DNA from: Saprospiraceae bacterium UBA1994
GTDB lineage: Bacteria; Bacteroidota; Bacteroidia; Chitinophagales; Saprospiraceae
Length of the DNA: 64,000 nucleotides
Reading direction: 5' to 3'
Assembly: GCA_002335865.1 (NCBI GenBank)
Contig: DDCY01000009.1
Span: forward strand, 124,001 to 188,000
The position numbers and the translations under genes are program-made. Below are positions 35,354-45,301 of this stretch, in pieces (position 1 is the first letter of the stretch; each line of letters opens with the position of its first letter). Under the pieces are notes generated by a model. It was given only the letters and a program-made list of their open reading frames with translations, made no database searches and was not told the origin of the DNA.

Positions 35354-36940
35354 ATGCAACGCACTATAAAATCTATTTTTCTACTTCTCATCATATCGGC
35401 AACTGCATACGGGCAGAATATTGATAAGGCTTTCTTCGATGAAGCGAATGCATTCTTTCAGCAATATATCACTGAGGGAAGAGTAAACTACAAGTCACTC
35501 CAAGCTACCGGAGATCTAGTTCCGCTGATCATTAAAGTAGAAAAAGCCAACCTCGATGGTACAGATGAAGAGACTAGCAAAGCATTCTATCTCAATGCTT
35601 ACAACCTTTATGTCATTTATTTAGTGCTGAGAGATTATCCATTACAATCAGTACAAGATATTCCTGGTTTTTTTGATAAAAATAAAATTAACGTGGCTGG
35701 AAATAAGGTTACACTCAACCAACTTGAAAAAGATTTTATACTTAAGCCATTTAATGATTCTAGAATACATTTCGTGCTTATATGCGGTGCTATAGGTTGT
35801 CCGCCCATTACTAACTTTGCTTACAGTCCCAAAAAGCTAGAAGCTCAGTTGGAACAACAAACGAGAACTGCACTTAACGAATTTACTTTCATTAGAACAA
35901 ATGGTGATAAAACAGAGATATCGCAAATATTCAAATGGTATATCGAGGATTTTGGAGGAACGAAAAGTAGAATAATTGATTATATCAATAATTATAGATC
36001 TACACCCATAAGTAAAAATACTAGTTACTATCCATATGATTGGACTCTTAACGACACCAACCTGACAGATGCCCCCAGGTCTGAAGATAAAAAATCAAGC
36101 ACGTCTATTGAAAACAACGAAAGAAGATACGTTGTATCCTCTGCAATCCCTATTGGATCATATGAAATGAAAATATTTAATAATCTATATTCTCAAAAGA
36201 CTGGAAGTGATGGCATATTTACAGATAGATCATCATTTTTCACAACGACCATCACAGCATTATATGGATTCACGAATAGACTCAATGTGGGAATCAATAC
36301 AAGATGGAGAAAAGTAAGGAATCACGCACTACCCTCTTTAGCATTTGCAGTTTTTGGTTCTGGAGATGATGGAGGCTCTAGATCAGGCTTAACTGCATTT
36401 GGCCCTATGGTAAGATGGGCGGCTATTCCTCAATGGGAAAATTTTTCTATTCAGAGTTCTTATACATTTTCAATAGGTGATGACCTGAAAGGAAATAGTA
36501 CTGATCCATTTATCGATTGGAACGGTGCAATATGGAACACACAATTTTTTAACGATTTTCCAATAGGAGACAATTTTTCATTATTTACTGAGGTGGATTT
36601 TATATGGGAAGACATAGGGAGAGATAAGCAAAACGAAGGAGTCTATTTCGACAATAAAACCAGTACACCATTAACAGTCATATTAAGTTATTTTCCAACT
36701 CTAAAAAGTACAATATATGCACTTACAGGATACGCACCATCGTGGTCCTTGGAAAATAATAATGGTGAATCAGGACTAACCATAAACGACTATTTCTATC
36801 AAGGAGGTATTGGCGGAAAACATCAATTCACCCCTAATTTTGAAATAGAACTGCTGTATTCAAACTTCACAACAAAATTCTTGAAAGACTCAGAGGGACA
36901 GGCAGCCACCTACAACTTGGGTCTCCGATTTAATCTTTAA
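35354..36940 (+). CDS. DUF547 domain fused to a predicted outer-membrane beta-barrel
   Basis: 528 residues. Signal peptide 1-20. Residues 22-205 are a DUF547 domain: FYLNAYNLYVIYLVLRDYPL, RIHFVLICGAIGCPPI (invariant Cys) and IFKWYIEDFGG. After a low-complexity linker, residues 255-528 are alternating beta strands with aromatic girdles, ending in YNLGLRFNL with a terminal aromatic, as in outer-membrane barrels. DUF547 proteins are usually that domain alone. The fusion suggests a periplasmic DUF547 domain tethered to the outer membrane. Function unknown. The junction is in one clean frame. Confidence 0.8.
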   Translation: MQRTIKSIFLLLIISATAYGQNIDKAFFDEANAFFQQYITEGRVNYKSLQATGDLVPLIIKVEKANLDGTDEETSKAFYLNAYNLYVIYLVLRDYPLQSVQDIPGFFDKNKINVAGNKVTLNQLEKDFILKPFNDSRIHFVLICGAIGCPPITNFAYSPKKLEAQLEQQTRTALNEFTFIRTNGDKTEISQIFKWYIEDFGGTKSRIIDYINNYRSTPISKNTSYYPYDWTLNDTNLTDAPRSEDKKSSTSIENNERRYVVSSAIPIGSYEMKIFNNLYSQKTGSDGIFTDRSSFFTTTITALYGFTNRLNVGINTRWRKVRNHALPSLAFAVFGSGDDGGSRSGLTAFGPMVRWAAIPQWENFSIQSSYTFSIGDDLKGNSTDPFIDWNGAIWNTQFFNDFPIGDNFSLFTEVDFIWEDIGRDKQNEGVYFDNKTSTPLTVILSYFPTLKSTIYALTGYAPSWSLENNNGESGLTINDYFYQGGIGGKHQFTPNFEIELLYSNFTTKFLKDSEGQAATYNLGLRFNL

Positions 36941-37001
36941 ACTATAATTATGTGTTTCACTCAAGCATTGTTATTAATGTCATATGAATAACAGTATAAT
37001 T

Positions 37002-37355
37002 CTATCTCTCTGCCTTAACGACTAAACTCAATTTCAACGAATCCTTCATTGATTTTAAGTTTTCTACAGTTTTCTTTTCTAGTGCTAAATATTTAGCTGG
37101 GGACAATTGAATTTGCTCCATTACGTAATCTATTCCTTCAACGCTTATATTATGTATCTCTGCAATCTGCGATCTTAGTATTTGGCTTACGCTATCACGC
37201 TCATAAATTCTATACTTCAATAAAATACTGTTAGCCAAATGAACATCTTGTAAAATTGCCACTACGTCTTCATCGGACATATCAATATCCATTGTTTTGT
37301 CTTGATTACAAGAACTCAGAATTAAAATGATTGTAAATAAAATAAATCTGCTCAT
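37002..37355 (-). CDS. DUF4296 lipoprotein
   Basis: 117 residues. A lipobox LSSC ends the signal peptide (Cys16). The body, MSDEDVVAILQDVHLANSILL followed by an amphipathic helix with Tyr/Lys, matches the Bacteroidota DUF4296 family of small outer-membrane lipoproteins of unknown role. Next gene upstream is sixA, 38 bases away, same direction. Confidence 0.78.
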   Translation of the reverse strand: MSRFILFTIILILSSCNQDKTMDIDMSDEDVVAILQDVHLANSILLKYRIYERDSVSQILRSQIAEIHNISVEGIDYVMEQIQLSPAKYLALEKKTVENLKSMKDSLKLSLVVKAER

Positions 37356-37393
37356 ATTATCTAATCGTGCTTATTAGCATTAAAAGTTATCGT

Positions 37394-37936
37394 TTATGAT
37401 ACTGAAAATTTACTAAAAGAGAAACGATTTAATTGATCGCTATTGTATAACATCTTAGGATAAAGTAAATCTTTTAGCACCGTTTTTGCAACAGAAAAAT
37501 CTTCCCAATGCTCTATATCTATCTCTCCTATTACAACGCCAGCAGTAGGCACATTGTCTATATATATTTTACTATCTAATTCATTAGCTAGATAGGTTAT
37601 ACCAGGATTATGTCCAAAAATAGCAACACAATCGATATTGTCATTTACTCCACAAAGGGCTTCTTCAAAGTTTGAAACATCACCGTGAAAAAGATGATTT
37701 TCGACTTGTATTGGTGTATGCAAATTATATATATCCTGAAAAACTAAACATGTCGCAAATGCTCTTACTGCAGGACTACTAATTAATAACTGAACCTTAA
37801 GACCATACTCAACACACCTAGCAGCCATCAACGGTGCATCTCTCTTACCTCTTTTATTAAGCGGCCGTTGTTTATCGTCCAGCTTAATATCAGCCCAGGA
37901 AGACTTAGCATGACGCACGAATAGTATTTTTTTCAT
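37394..37936 (-). CDS. SixA-like histidine phosphatase
   Basis: 180 residues from ATG 37936; an upstream TTG would add ten residues before MKKILFVRHAKSSW and is rejected. The RHG-type active site reads VRHAKSSWAD with the phospho-accepting His, and the second His is in FGHNPGITYLANEL. SixA enzymes dephosphorylate phosphohistidine on phosphorelay proteins or act on small substrates. Transcribed with the DUF4296 gene. Confidence 0.86.
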   Translation of the reverse strand: MKKILFVRHAKSSWADIKLDDKQRPLNKRGKRDAPLMAARCVEYGLKVQLLISSPAVRAFATCLVFQDIYNLHTPIQVENHLFHGDVSNFEEALCGVNDNIDCVAIFGHNPGITYLANELDSKIYIDNVPTAGVVIGEIDIEHWEDFSVAKTVLKDLLYPKMLYNSDQLNRFSFSKFSVS

Positions 37937-38131
37937 AGGTTCATTATAATTCGTGATAAATATCAATATTAAATCATTAATAGTCTAATATGATCATTGT
38001 TATTAGATTTGTGGAACTACATTAATGCACTAGGTCGTAATTTACATTTTATACTCAAACAATAAAATAGGCCGGCGTTGAATAGTATATGTGACCCTTT
38101 CAAGTAAAAATAATTAGACCTTAATCACAAT

Positions 38132-39061
38132 ATGAACATTAGACAAGTCCTAACTGCCCTATGCATAGTATGCTTAACTTCACTCGTTACTGCGCAACTA
38201 CCACATACAGAACAAGGGTTAGTAGAACGATTAGAAAATTTTCCAACTGATTACATATCACCTCGACATGTAGACATATGGACCCCAGAAGGATATGATC
38301 CGACCAAAAAATATCCAGTAATTTATATGCATGATGGTCAGATGCTATTCGATTCTACTAATACATGGAATCATCAAGAATGGAAAGTAGATGAAGTATT
38401 ATCACAATTGATCTCTGAAAAAATGATAAAACCTTGCATCGTTGTAGGTATACACAGTAGTAAAACGAGATATGCAGATTACTTTCCACAGAAGGCTTTT
38501 GAAATACTTCCTTTAGATATCAAGAACAGATATGTGCCAATGGATAGCACCAAAAGAACATCTTTCACATTTCCTAATGGTCCACAGGCAGATAATTACT
38601 TAAAGTTTATTGTCAAAGAACTTAAACCGTTTATCGATTCTAAATTTGCAACTATATCTGACAGCACTGGTACTTATGTCGCTGGATCAAGTATGGGTGG
38701 ACTAATCTCAATGTATGCTATGTTTGAGTATCCATCGGTATTTGGTGCTGCAGGATGCATCTCTACCCACTGGATTGGTGGATTTAGTGACAATGACAAT
38801 CCTATCCCTGCAGCTTTTCTACACTATATGAATAAAAACATGCCTGATTCTAAAAGTCACAAAATCTACTTTGACCATGGAACGGTCGGTCTAGACAGTA
38901 TGTATACAGTACATCAACTCAAAGTCAATTATGCCATGAGAGACGCAGGCTATCTAGATAATAGAAACCTAAAGACTGATGTATATCTAGGGCACAATCA
39001 TAATGAAAGGTATTGGGCCGAAAGATTAGACGAAGTCTTTTTATTTTTATTTGTTCAGTAA
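38132..39061 (+). CDS. Exported esterase (enterochelin esterase/esterase D-like)
   Basis: 309 residues with a signal peptide (1-21). Alpha/beta hydrolase: YPVIYMHDGQMLFD at the oxyanion side, nucleophile Ser in VAGSSMGGLISMYAM, and His in LGHNHNERYW. Matches the putative esterase group that includes enterochelin esterase and feruloyl esterases. Substrate unknown; secreted to the periplasm or beyond. Confidence 0.88.
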   Translation: MNIRQVLTALCIVCLTSLVTAQLPHTEQGLVERLENFPTDYISPRHVDIWTPEGYDPTKKYPVIYMHDGQMLFDSTNTWNHQEWKVDEVLSQLISEKMIKPCIVVGIHSSKTRYADYFPQKAFEILPLDIKNRYVPMDSTKRTSFTFPNGPQADNYLKFIVKELKPFIDSKFATISDSTGTYVAGSSMGGLISMYAMFEYPSVFGAAGCISTHWIGGFSDNDNPIPAAFLHYMNKNMPDSKSHKIYFDHGTVGLDSMYTVHQLKVNYAMRDAGYLDNRNLKTDVYLGHNHNERYWAERLDEVFLFLFVQ

Positions 39062-39167
39062 AAAAGTGTGCCCTCCAATGTAATTGAAGAAAGATTAAAA
39101 CATTTACTTTTTTTTGCAAGAAAGAATAATCAGACTATCATCATAATTGATATATGTATACTGAATC

Positions 39168-40823
39168 TTACATCAAATACTGAATACGATGTTTATACTC
39201 CTTTTCTAAGTATGACATTACATTTTTTCTAAGTTTTCTCGCATTCAGTTGATCCATATGATGGATAGCTTTTCTTACAGCTACTTGAGCTCTATCACCA
39301 AGGTAACTGTCTATGATATCAGAGAGCACTTTCTGATAGATCTGAGTCAAGTCATTTTGATATATTCGATACAACTTATGATCGTAGCTCATAACAATAT
39401 CAAGATCTACTCCACTATGCATCAACTCTATAAGTGACTCATAGTCATCCTCCTGAAAATATAGACTTGCGAGTATGAATTTTTTTGTTGGTTGGTCCTT
39501 GTAATACTCAATGAGTTCAAGAATAACATCTGTCCATTGATCACTAGATATTTTCTCCCTTAACTTAAACAATAGTTTAGTATCATCTGACTGAATTACA
39601 TACTTAGGTAATAGCTTTGTCAATTCATCTAACTGATCAAGGGTAAGATATACTTGTAGAAGTTTACGCTTTAGTTCTCTAGATTTAGGGAAATGCGATT
39701 TCATCTTTTTCATGAGTTTAACAGAGACTTCTACTTGATTAGCATATACCAATCGATCCACTACATTCATTGATAGTCTAGCGTAATCATTAACAAACCA
39801 ATTGATATCCTTCAATATAGTAAGATGGTAGTCTAACATATGCAAAATGGCCAATATTGTTACTATATCATGATCTTCAAGTTGCTTCTTAAGCAAAGTA
39901 TTCAGACATATAACTTTTAGTCTGAGCATAAGATCTTTGTCCTTGTATTGCTTACCTATGAGAAGATAGTATAAATGATCTTCTAATCGATCATGCCTAT
40001 AATAAGACCTCTGTGGAAGATCAATAATAAGTTCAAGTAAGTTATTCTTAAGTTCATCTGCATGTACTCTCTCATGTAACAATATTAATAACTTATGAAA
40101 TCTCTGACTGATAGCCAAAGTCTCATCCGAATAATTATTATAATAATACCTAACGTATTCCGCTTTAGATATACCCGCGTCTATAATATAATAGGCATCA
40201 CGGTAATCAGAAATTGATAATGCGTCCTCCAGTTGAGCCGTTAATTCCTTAGATACAGCAATAAAACTTTTCAGATCTGCAGCTTTAGCTCTATTGGTTA
40301 GTGATGTGATCGGCTTGATAATGCTATCGAAAATCCCTTTATACTTAGCATGATTATCCTCAAGATCCACACGTCTTGCAAAATGCGCCTTTAAAGCAAT
40401 ATTGAAATTCTTGTCTTTACGTGCATACGCTTTAATAAAGTGTAATAAGTCCTGCTTATCCAATTCCTGTAAGAGCGTATTAATATTGAGCTTCTTTCCC
40501 ATAGTCATCTTATTTCTAAGACGATCTGCTTTTCGCTCTGCCTCCTCCCTGAGTTGGGCACGTAGGGCAAATAGAGCAGCTGCTATGTGTTTACAGGACT
40601 TAATTCTTTTGTATGTATCACATTCACATGAGCTCTTACGTCTCTGCGAAAAAGGACTAAATAGCTCTACTTCATAGAATATACCGTCATGTACCATTAT
40701 CGTCCAGAGGCTCTTTTCTGGCTTATTAATCTCATGAACGGCTCCACTATCATAAAGATGTTCTCCTTGGTATACGGTATCTCCATCAAAATACAATTCA
40801 AAGAGTTCCTGAGATTTAGTCAA
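39168..40823 (-). CDS. SWIM zinc-finger protein with long helical repeat region
   Basis: 551 residues from a TTG start; the first in-frame ATG would remove the N-terminal domain before the finger. The SWIM finger CxCx8CxH is Cys66, Cys68, Cys77 and His79, followed by AAALFALRAQ. The rest (about 90-551) is helical, TPR/HEAT-like and leucine-rich. SWIM fingers bind DNA or proteins; comparable proteins often lie beside SNF2 helicases, but none is here. Function unknown. Confidence 0.82.
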   Translation of the reverse strand: MTKSQELFELYFDGDTVYQGEHLYDSGAVHEINKPEKSLWTIMVHDGIFYEVELFSPFSQRRKSSCECDTYKRIKSCKHIAAALFALRAQLREEAERKADRLRNKMTMGKKLNINTLLQELDKQDLLHFIKAYARKDKNFNIALKAHFARRVDLEDNHAKYKGIFDSIIKPITSLTNRAKAADLKSFIAVSKELTAQLEDALSISDYRDAYYIIDAGISKAEYVRYYYNNYSDETLAISQRFHKLLILLHERVHADELKNNLLELIIDLPQRSYYRHDRLEDHLYYLLIGKQYKDKDLMLRLKVICLNTLLKKQLEDHDIVTILAILHMLDYHLTILKDINWFVNDYARLSMNVVDRLVYANQVEVSVKLMKKMKSHFPKSRELKRKLLQVYLTLDQLDELTKLLPKYVIQSDDTKLLFKLREKISSDQWTDVILELIEYYKDQPTKKFILASLYFQEDDYESLIELMHSGVDLDIVMSYDHKLYRIYQNDLTQIYQKVLSDIIDSYLGDRAQVAVRKAIHHMDQLNARKLRKNVMSYLEKEYKHRIQYLM

Positions 40824-41131
40824 TTGGTTCTGCTATTTATCTTGGTATGAAAAGTTGCCAATTGCGATTTGGGCACATCTGACTGAGTACAACAAGTAAA
40901 AATACGCAATAATTTAAAGATTAATGAAAGAGGTTACTAGACTAAAATATCTACAAAGCTTTTCATAACTGTAGTCGCAATAAGTGTTTTGTGCAAATGA
41001 AATTGTATATATCATTTTACTACTCTAAACTATAAATTATTTTTATCGCCAGAACCCGCTAATTATCAACTACACTTTAGATGGTAACTTGCCAAGTAAT
41101 GATGAAGCCACTTAAAAGCCTTATAACTTTA
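40824..41131. other. Intergenic region, nothing recognised
   Basis: About 310 AT-rich bases between two leftward genes. No TAnnTTTG element, strong hairpin or coding remnant was recognised. Confidence 0.45.
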
Positions 41132-43525
41132 TTACTGCTTCACAAAAGATAAAGTTGTAGATGCACCAGCTTTTGATAGCATCTGACAGAAGTACAAGCC
41201 TTCTTCAAGATCATTAGTATCTATACTTACCTTATGAGCGCCTCTTATTCTATTACCAATAGAGAATGAAGATATCTTCATTCCCAAACTATTATATATT
41301 CTAACTTGATTATCCTTATGATCGTCTGCAAGCACAAAAGACAGATAAATATTATCTAAAGTAGGATTAGGATGTATAGACATATTCGACGTAAGTAAAT
41401 CATCTTCAGTACTTAATGGATCACCAACTGTCAATATTTCTATATCATCAAAGTAAAAACCATCTTCTTCTACGTAACTATCCGAAACTAGCCTAAAAGC
41501 AATATTAATCTTATGTCCGACATAGTCATTTAGAGATATCTCCTCCCCTACCCAATCATCTTGGACACCACTATATAACGGCTGACCTTCATCTTGATTG
41601 GTATTTCCAATTACCGTAAAATTACCACATTGAGGTACTAAGTCTTCACCTTCAATACCTACAAGAAATTCTACATAATCCCATCCTTCCTCAATATTCC
41701 ACTTTGCATTGAATCTTAGTATAGCATCTTCACTTGCTGTAAGATCGATAGTTTCATTGAGTTGAATCGTGAAATCACTGTTGCCATCATAATCACCATT
41801 TGGAGTATCTGTAATACAAGCAGGTGCTGAAACAAAATCTGAATCAGAAATAGACCAAACTCCATCTAATGTCCATTGAGAGATATCATCGGCATAATTA
41901 CTATACCAGATTTGGAAATCACCTTTGATATATCTTTTATTGATCACCTCAGTATAAGTATAGTCACCATTACTAATTGTAACTAAGAATGATAAATCCG
42001 CGCTCTCCGCAGCTAATACTTGATAATCAATAATAACTTCTGCAGCACCCAAATGATCAAGTGTATAAATTTGCTCTGTAAAAGAGACTTCTATATTGTT
42101 GTCACCTTCATCTACAGTTACAGTCACATCTCCGCTTGCCAAACCATAGTTGATAAGTGTAAGAGGTATTATACCCGATTCTTTAGATATGATTGTAGGA
42201 CTGTTATCCACTATTTGCGCATAACTATGCACAAGATGTGCCGTTCTAAGATTCATCAGTAATGACGATTTATTCAATTGATCTATAGCATTGGCTGGTG
42301 GCCAAAAACCAAAATTTTGAGGTCCAACTTCTGGAGTCATTGCATAAATACCCGCATCTCCATACATCCAATCATCACTATCACCATTCACTACATAACC
42401 TACTGTTTCGGTACCTGTGCCTAGTGTGAAATTATTCTCTTCGATCATTATATTACCCAATGCCTTGAAAGTAACATCTTCCTCAGTAGCACTATCGCTA
42501 AATCCCCATGGATGAATCAATAAATTACCGAAAGTGTGATAATTAAGCGCAATTTGGAATTGGTGTTGATTTGCAAAATCTCTTACAGCTTTTGTCTCAG
42601 GTTCACTAAAAGCTGAAGGTCCTCGGTAAGTATCGTTATTAGCATTAGGTGAAGATCCTTGATCATCTACTCCCCATTCGAATCCATAATTTCTATTGAG
42701 ATCAACACCTTTTACATCGCCATTCTCATCCACATATCTATTTTTCCTCCATAGTCCACCACCATCAGGGTCTGTACTTTGATTCCATAGATATCCGTCT
42801 GGATTAACACACGGCATAAAGTACATCTCAGTATTATCTACCAAGTATTTAATTTCAGCATCTGAATCATAATTTTCTAATATGTACCATAAATAGAATA
42901 TCATTTGTGATAGACTATTAGCCTCACGTGCATGATGAAGCGCTGTATAAAGTACTTCAGGGTTATCATTATCGATATTAGGCGTGTTAGATACTTTGAC
43001 CCAATAGATTGGATTACCCCCATGAGTATGTATATCGACAACCGTATCTTTTGCAGAAATTAGATTTGGATACTTCGCTTGCATTTCATCAAGGATAGAT
43101 AGCATTTCAGCATAGGTGAAGTATCCTCCCATGCTTCCATCAGTATAGTTAGTTGGCGTAGCATAATCATATATACCTGATCCACCATTACCAGTATCAC
43201 AAGGACCTGCGTTTCTTACCTCAACTTCATGTTCGTGATAATGCTCATGTCCTGCAATATTCTGATTTTTGTAAAAAGCCTTTACATCATCGATCAAAAA
43301 CTCAATAACAAAGCCTTCCGACTGAAGGAAAGATATCTGCTTATCAGACATATCAGTAATGAAATGTCTATTTTTTGCGTATGATCCATGATCTGTCTCT
43401 ATTCCTAGTTCAGCTAGTTCCTTGATTGATCTCTCAGTCAAATCTACTTTTACTCTAGAGTATTGAGATTGAGCAAAGAGTGAAAATGATATAACGCAAA
43501 AAAAGGCAAGTAAAATGTTTTTCAT
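41132..43525 (-). CDS. M14 zinc carboxypeptidase with T9SS sorting domain
   Basis: 797 residues from ATG 43525 (MKNILLAFFCVISFSLFAQ signal peptide); an earlier in-frame ATG would run into the MOSC gene. Catalytic domain about 115-430: zinc ligands in HHAREANS and YHTFGNLL, substrate-binding NPDGY and LNRNYGFEW, and catalytic Glu in MTPEVGP. A jelly-roll domain (about 560-700) precedes a type A T9SS tail (SIHPNPTLDNIYL to TLSFVKQ). Exported, then secreted or surface-anchored, for protein digestion. Last gene of a four-gene leftward run. Confidence 0.92.
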   Translation of the reverse strand: MKNILLAFFCVISFSLFAQSQYSRVKVDLTERSIKELAELGIETDHGSYAKNRHFITDMSDKQISFLQSEGFVIEFLIDDVKAFYKNQNIAGHEHYHEHEVEVRNAGPCDTGNGGSGIYDYATPTNYTDGSMGGYFTYAEMLSILDEMQAKYPNLISAKDTVVDIHTHGGNPIYWVKVSNTPNIDNDNPEVLYTALHHAREANSLSQMIFYLWYILENYDSDAEIKYLVDNTEMYFMPCVNPDGYLWNQSTDPDGGGLWRKNRYVDENGDVKGVDLNRNYGFEWGVDDQGSSPNANNDTYRGPSAFSEPETKAVRDFANQHQFQIALNYHTFGNLLIHPWGFSDSATEEDVTFKALGNIMIEENNFTLGTGTETVGYVVNGDSDDWMYGDAGIYAMTPEVGPQNFGFWPPANAIDQLNKSSLLMNLRTAHLVHSYAQIVDNSPTIISKESGIIPLTLINYGLASGDVTVTVDEGDNNIEVSFTEQIYTLDHLGAAEVIIDYQVLAAESADLSFLVTISNGDYTYTEVINKRYIKGDFQIWYSNYADDISQWTLDGVWSISDSDFVSAPACITDTPNGDYDGNSDFTIQLNETIDLTASEDAILRFNAKWNIEEGWDYVEFLVGIEGEDLVPQCGNFTVIGNTNQDEGQPLYSGVQDDWVGEEISLNDYVGHKINIAFRLVSDSYVEEDGFYFDDIEILTVGDPLSTEDDLLTSNMSIHPNPTLDNIYLSFVLADDHKDNQVRIYNSLGMKISSFSIGNRIRGAHKVSIDTNDLEEGLYFCQMLSKAGASTTLSFVKQ

Positions 43526-43557
43526 AAACTCAGTAATTATCATAGATTCTTTAATCC

Positions 43558-44343
43558 TTAGTCGAAAAAATGCAGAGTGTCCCCTACACTGACTACCCCT
43601 TCGACAAGACATATCGTATTGGCTCCGAAATTAACTGTATTCCCATCTTTTCTATACAATGCCAATTCTTTTAATGGTTGCTTTTTAATTTCAGCGGACT
43701 TTTGATCTATATTTATCACTTGGCATCTTGCACTGGGCTTGATCACCTGCAGCTTAGTGTCTCCAATTCGTATGACATCCCACAAATCCTCTTCATGAGC
43801 AATCTTTGTATTCACAACTATATTCGCTCTAAATCTATTCGCTGGAATCGGTTCTTGTAGCCTCTTGCTCAATTTATCTAGACTTGCCGTACCCACAATC
43901 GAATATGGATAACCATCTGCAAAGCTTACCTTAGTTTCTCTCGGCCCTTTGATCAATTCTTTATAAATATCAAAACCATCAACCATTTTTACCAGTCGAC
44001 ATGACATATCCAACTGAACACTGAACCACTCACTTATATTTGTATTTACCTCGTAGGCATTAACTTCATTTTCCCATACCGTTGTTAGTATTTTGTTCTC
44101 CGAATATTGGTCCAGATCAATTTCTATACTACTGCCCTCATAAGAGACTATTAGTTTATCAACTATACTACAATGAAAGAGTGCCATTTTTGCAAATGAC
44201 CTTTGTGTAATAAATTCTCCATCTAAATCTACCAACATCCACCTCCGATCATATTGCATCCCACGTTCAAAAAATTTAATTTCTTGTATTTCTATGCCAC
44301 CCATACCCTTTATTGGGTATATATGCATTGATTTTATATTCAT
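43558..44343 (-). CDS. MOSC domain protein (YcbX/mARC-like)
   Basis: 261 residues. N-terminal MOSC_N beta-barrel (SMHIYPIKGMGG, ERGMQYDRRWMLVD), then MOSC domain with the molybdenum-ligand Cys in KPSARCQVINIDQ. YcbX/mARC enzymes reduce N-hydroxylated compounds using molybdenum cofactor and a ferredoxin or cytochrome b5-like donor. No fused ferredoxin domain, so electrons must come from elsewhere. It starts 13 bases after the SGNH-like gene. Confidence 0.9.
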   Translation of the reverse strand: MNIKSMHIYPIKGMGGIEIQEIKFFERGMQYDRRWMLVDLDGEFITQRSFAKMALFHCSIVDKLIVSYEGSSIEIDLDQYSENKILTTVWENEVNAYEVNTNISEWFSVQLDMSCRLVKMVDGFDIYKELIKGPRETKVSFADGYPYSIVGTASLDKLSKRLQEPIPANRFRANIVVNTKIAHEEDLWDVIRIGDTKLQVIKPSARCQVINIDQKSAEIKKQPLKELALYRKDGNTVNFGANTICLVEGVVSVGDTLHFFD

Positions 44344-44356
44344 AATTTATATATTT

Positions 44357-45301
44357 CTAATCTTCTAATTGAGCTTCTAGCATATCAGAATCTTGCAGTT
44401 TTTTAATGAATATTGGATTAAATATTTCTACTCCTTTTTGATTCATATGATGATAATCATAGAAATGAATAGAATCTTTCAGTTCATACAATTGACTATA
44501 ATCTACATAATTATCATACTCAGACATAAGTTGATCATATTTCTCTTTATCCGGAAATCTACCTTGTTCAATAAATGTAACTGGAGCTCGCAACAATACA
44601 AAAGGTATACTTAGACTTTTAAGGTATAATAAGTTTGCACGAAAAGCAGAAATTTGACTCTCTAACATTTTACCTCTTTTATAATTATTTACTTCAGTAA
44701 AAGAACTTGATTTATTTTCAACGAAGCCCCTTGATCTATAAATTTTTAATGTCGTATCCAATTCAATAAGTATATTCTCTTTTGGATACTTCCACCGCCT
44801 ATAGCTTGCGTAGATATATTCATTTATAGTTTTTACATTAATATTTTTAAGAACTACATCTTTCATCTGATCATAACAAATATTAAATGATAGAAAAACT
44901 GTATTTGATTCAACACCATTATTAGAAAACATGTCAGGATAAACTTCATATACTACCAAACTAGGCTTGATTCTAGGTATATATTCTTTCAACAAAAGTC
45001 CTGTATGTAAATGGGTCTGAGATGAAGTTCCAAGATTAAAAGTAGTATAACCATAGGTATCCCAAATACGTGGATCAAAGGACCTATATGCATGTGAAGA
45101 TCCAATAAATAAGACATCCAAATTATTGACGTCTTCGAGGTCTTCAATTTTTTTTAAAATATTATCATCAATTCCCTCTCTACTATTCAAATTAATACGC
45201 AAAGATGTTGGCAAATACTCACCACATAAGATTACCATAATTGGGTACCCTACTATGGATATCAATAAAAAGATCAATATTTTTTTTAATAGAGTAATCA
45301 A
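44357..45301 (-). CDS. SGNH-like acyl-transfer partner of MBOAT (AlgJ/PatB-like role)
   Basis: 314 residues. One N-terminal membrane helix (about 5-25) and a periplasmic SGNH-like domain: nucleophile Ser in VLFIGSSHAYRSFD, and a C-terminal DYHHMNQKGVEIF with the catalytic Asp/His. It starts at TTG 45301, whose bases overlap the MBOAT stop (TTGA), so it is coupled to the MBOAT gene. By analogy with AlgI/AlgJ and PatA/PatB pairs, the MBOAT protein passes an acyl group across the membrane and this protein puts it on a surface polymer. Polymer unknown. Confidence 0.78.
   Translation of the reverse strand: MITLLKKILIFLLISIVGYPIMVILCGEYLPTSLRINLNSREGIDDNILKKIEDLEDVNNLDVLFIGSSHAYRSFDPRIWDTYGYTTFNLGTSSQTHLHTGLLLKEYIPRIKPSLVVYEVYPDMFSNNGVESNTVFLSFNICYDQMKDVVLKNINVKTINEYIYASYRRWKYPKENILIELDTTLKIYRSRGFVENKSSSFTEVNNYKRGKMLESQISAFRANLLYLKSLSIPFVLLRAPVTFIEQGRFPDKEKYDQLMSEYDNYVDYSQLYELKDSIHFYDYHHMNQKGVEIFNPIFIKKLQDSDMLEAQLED

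Noticed and set aside
36969..36993. TGTTATT/AATAACA repeat between the DUF547 and DUF4296 genes
   Set aside because: A 7-bp AT-only stem is expected by chance in such AT-rich sequence.
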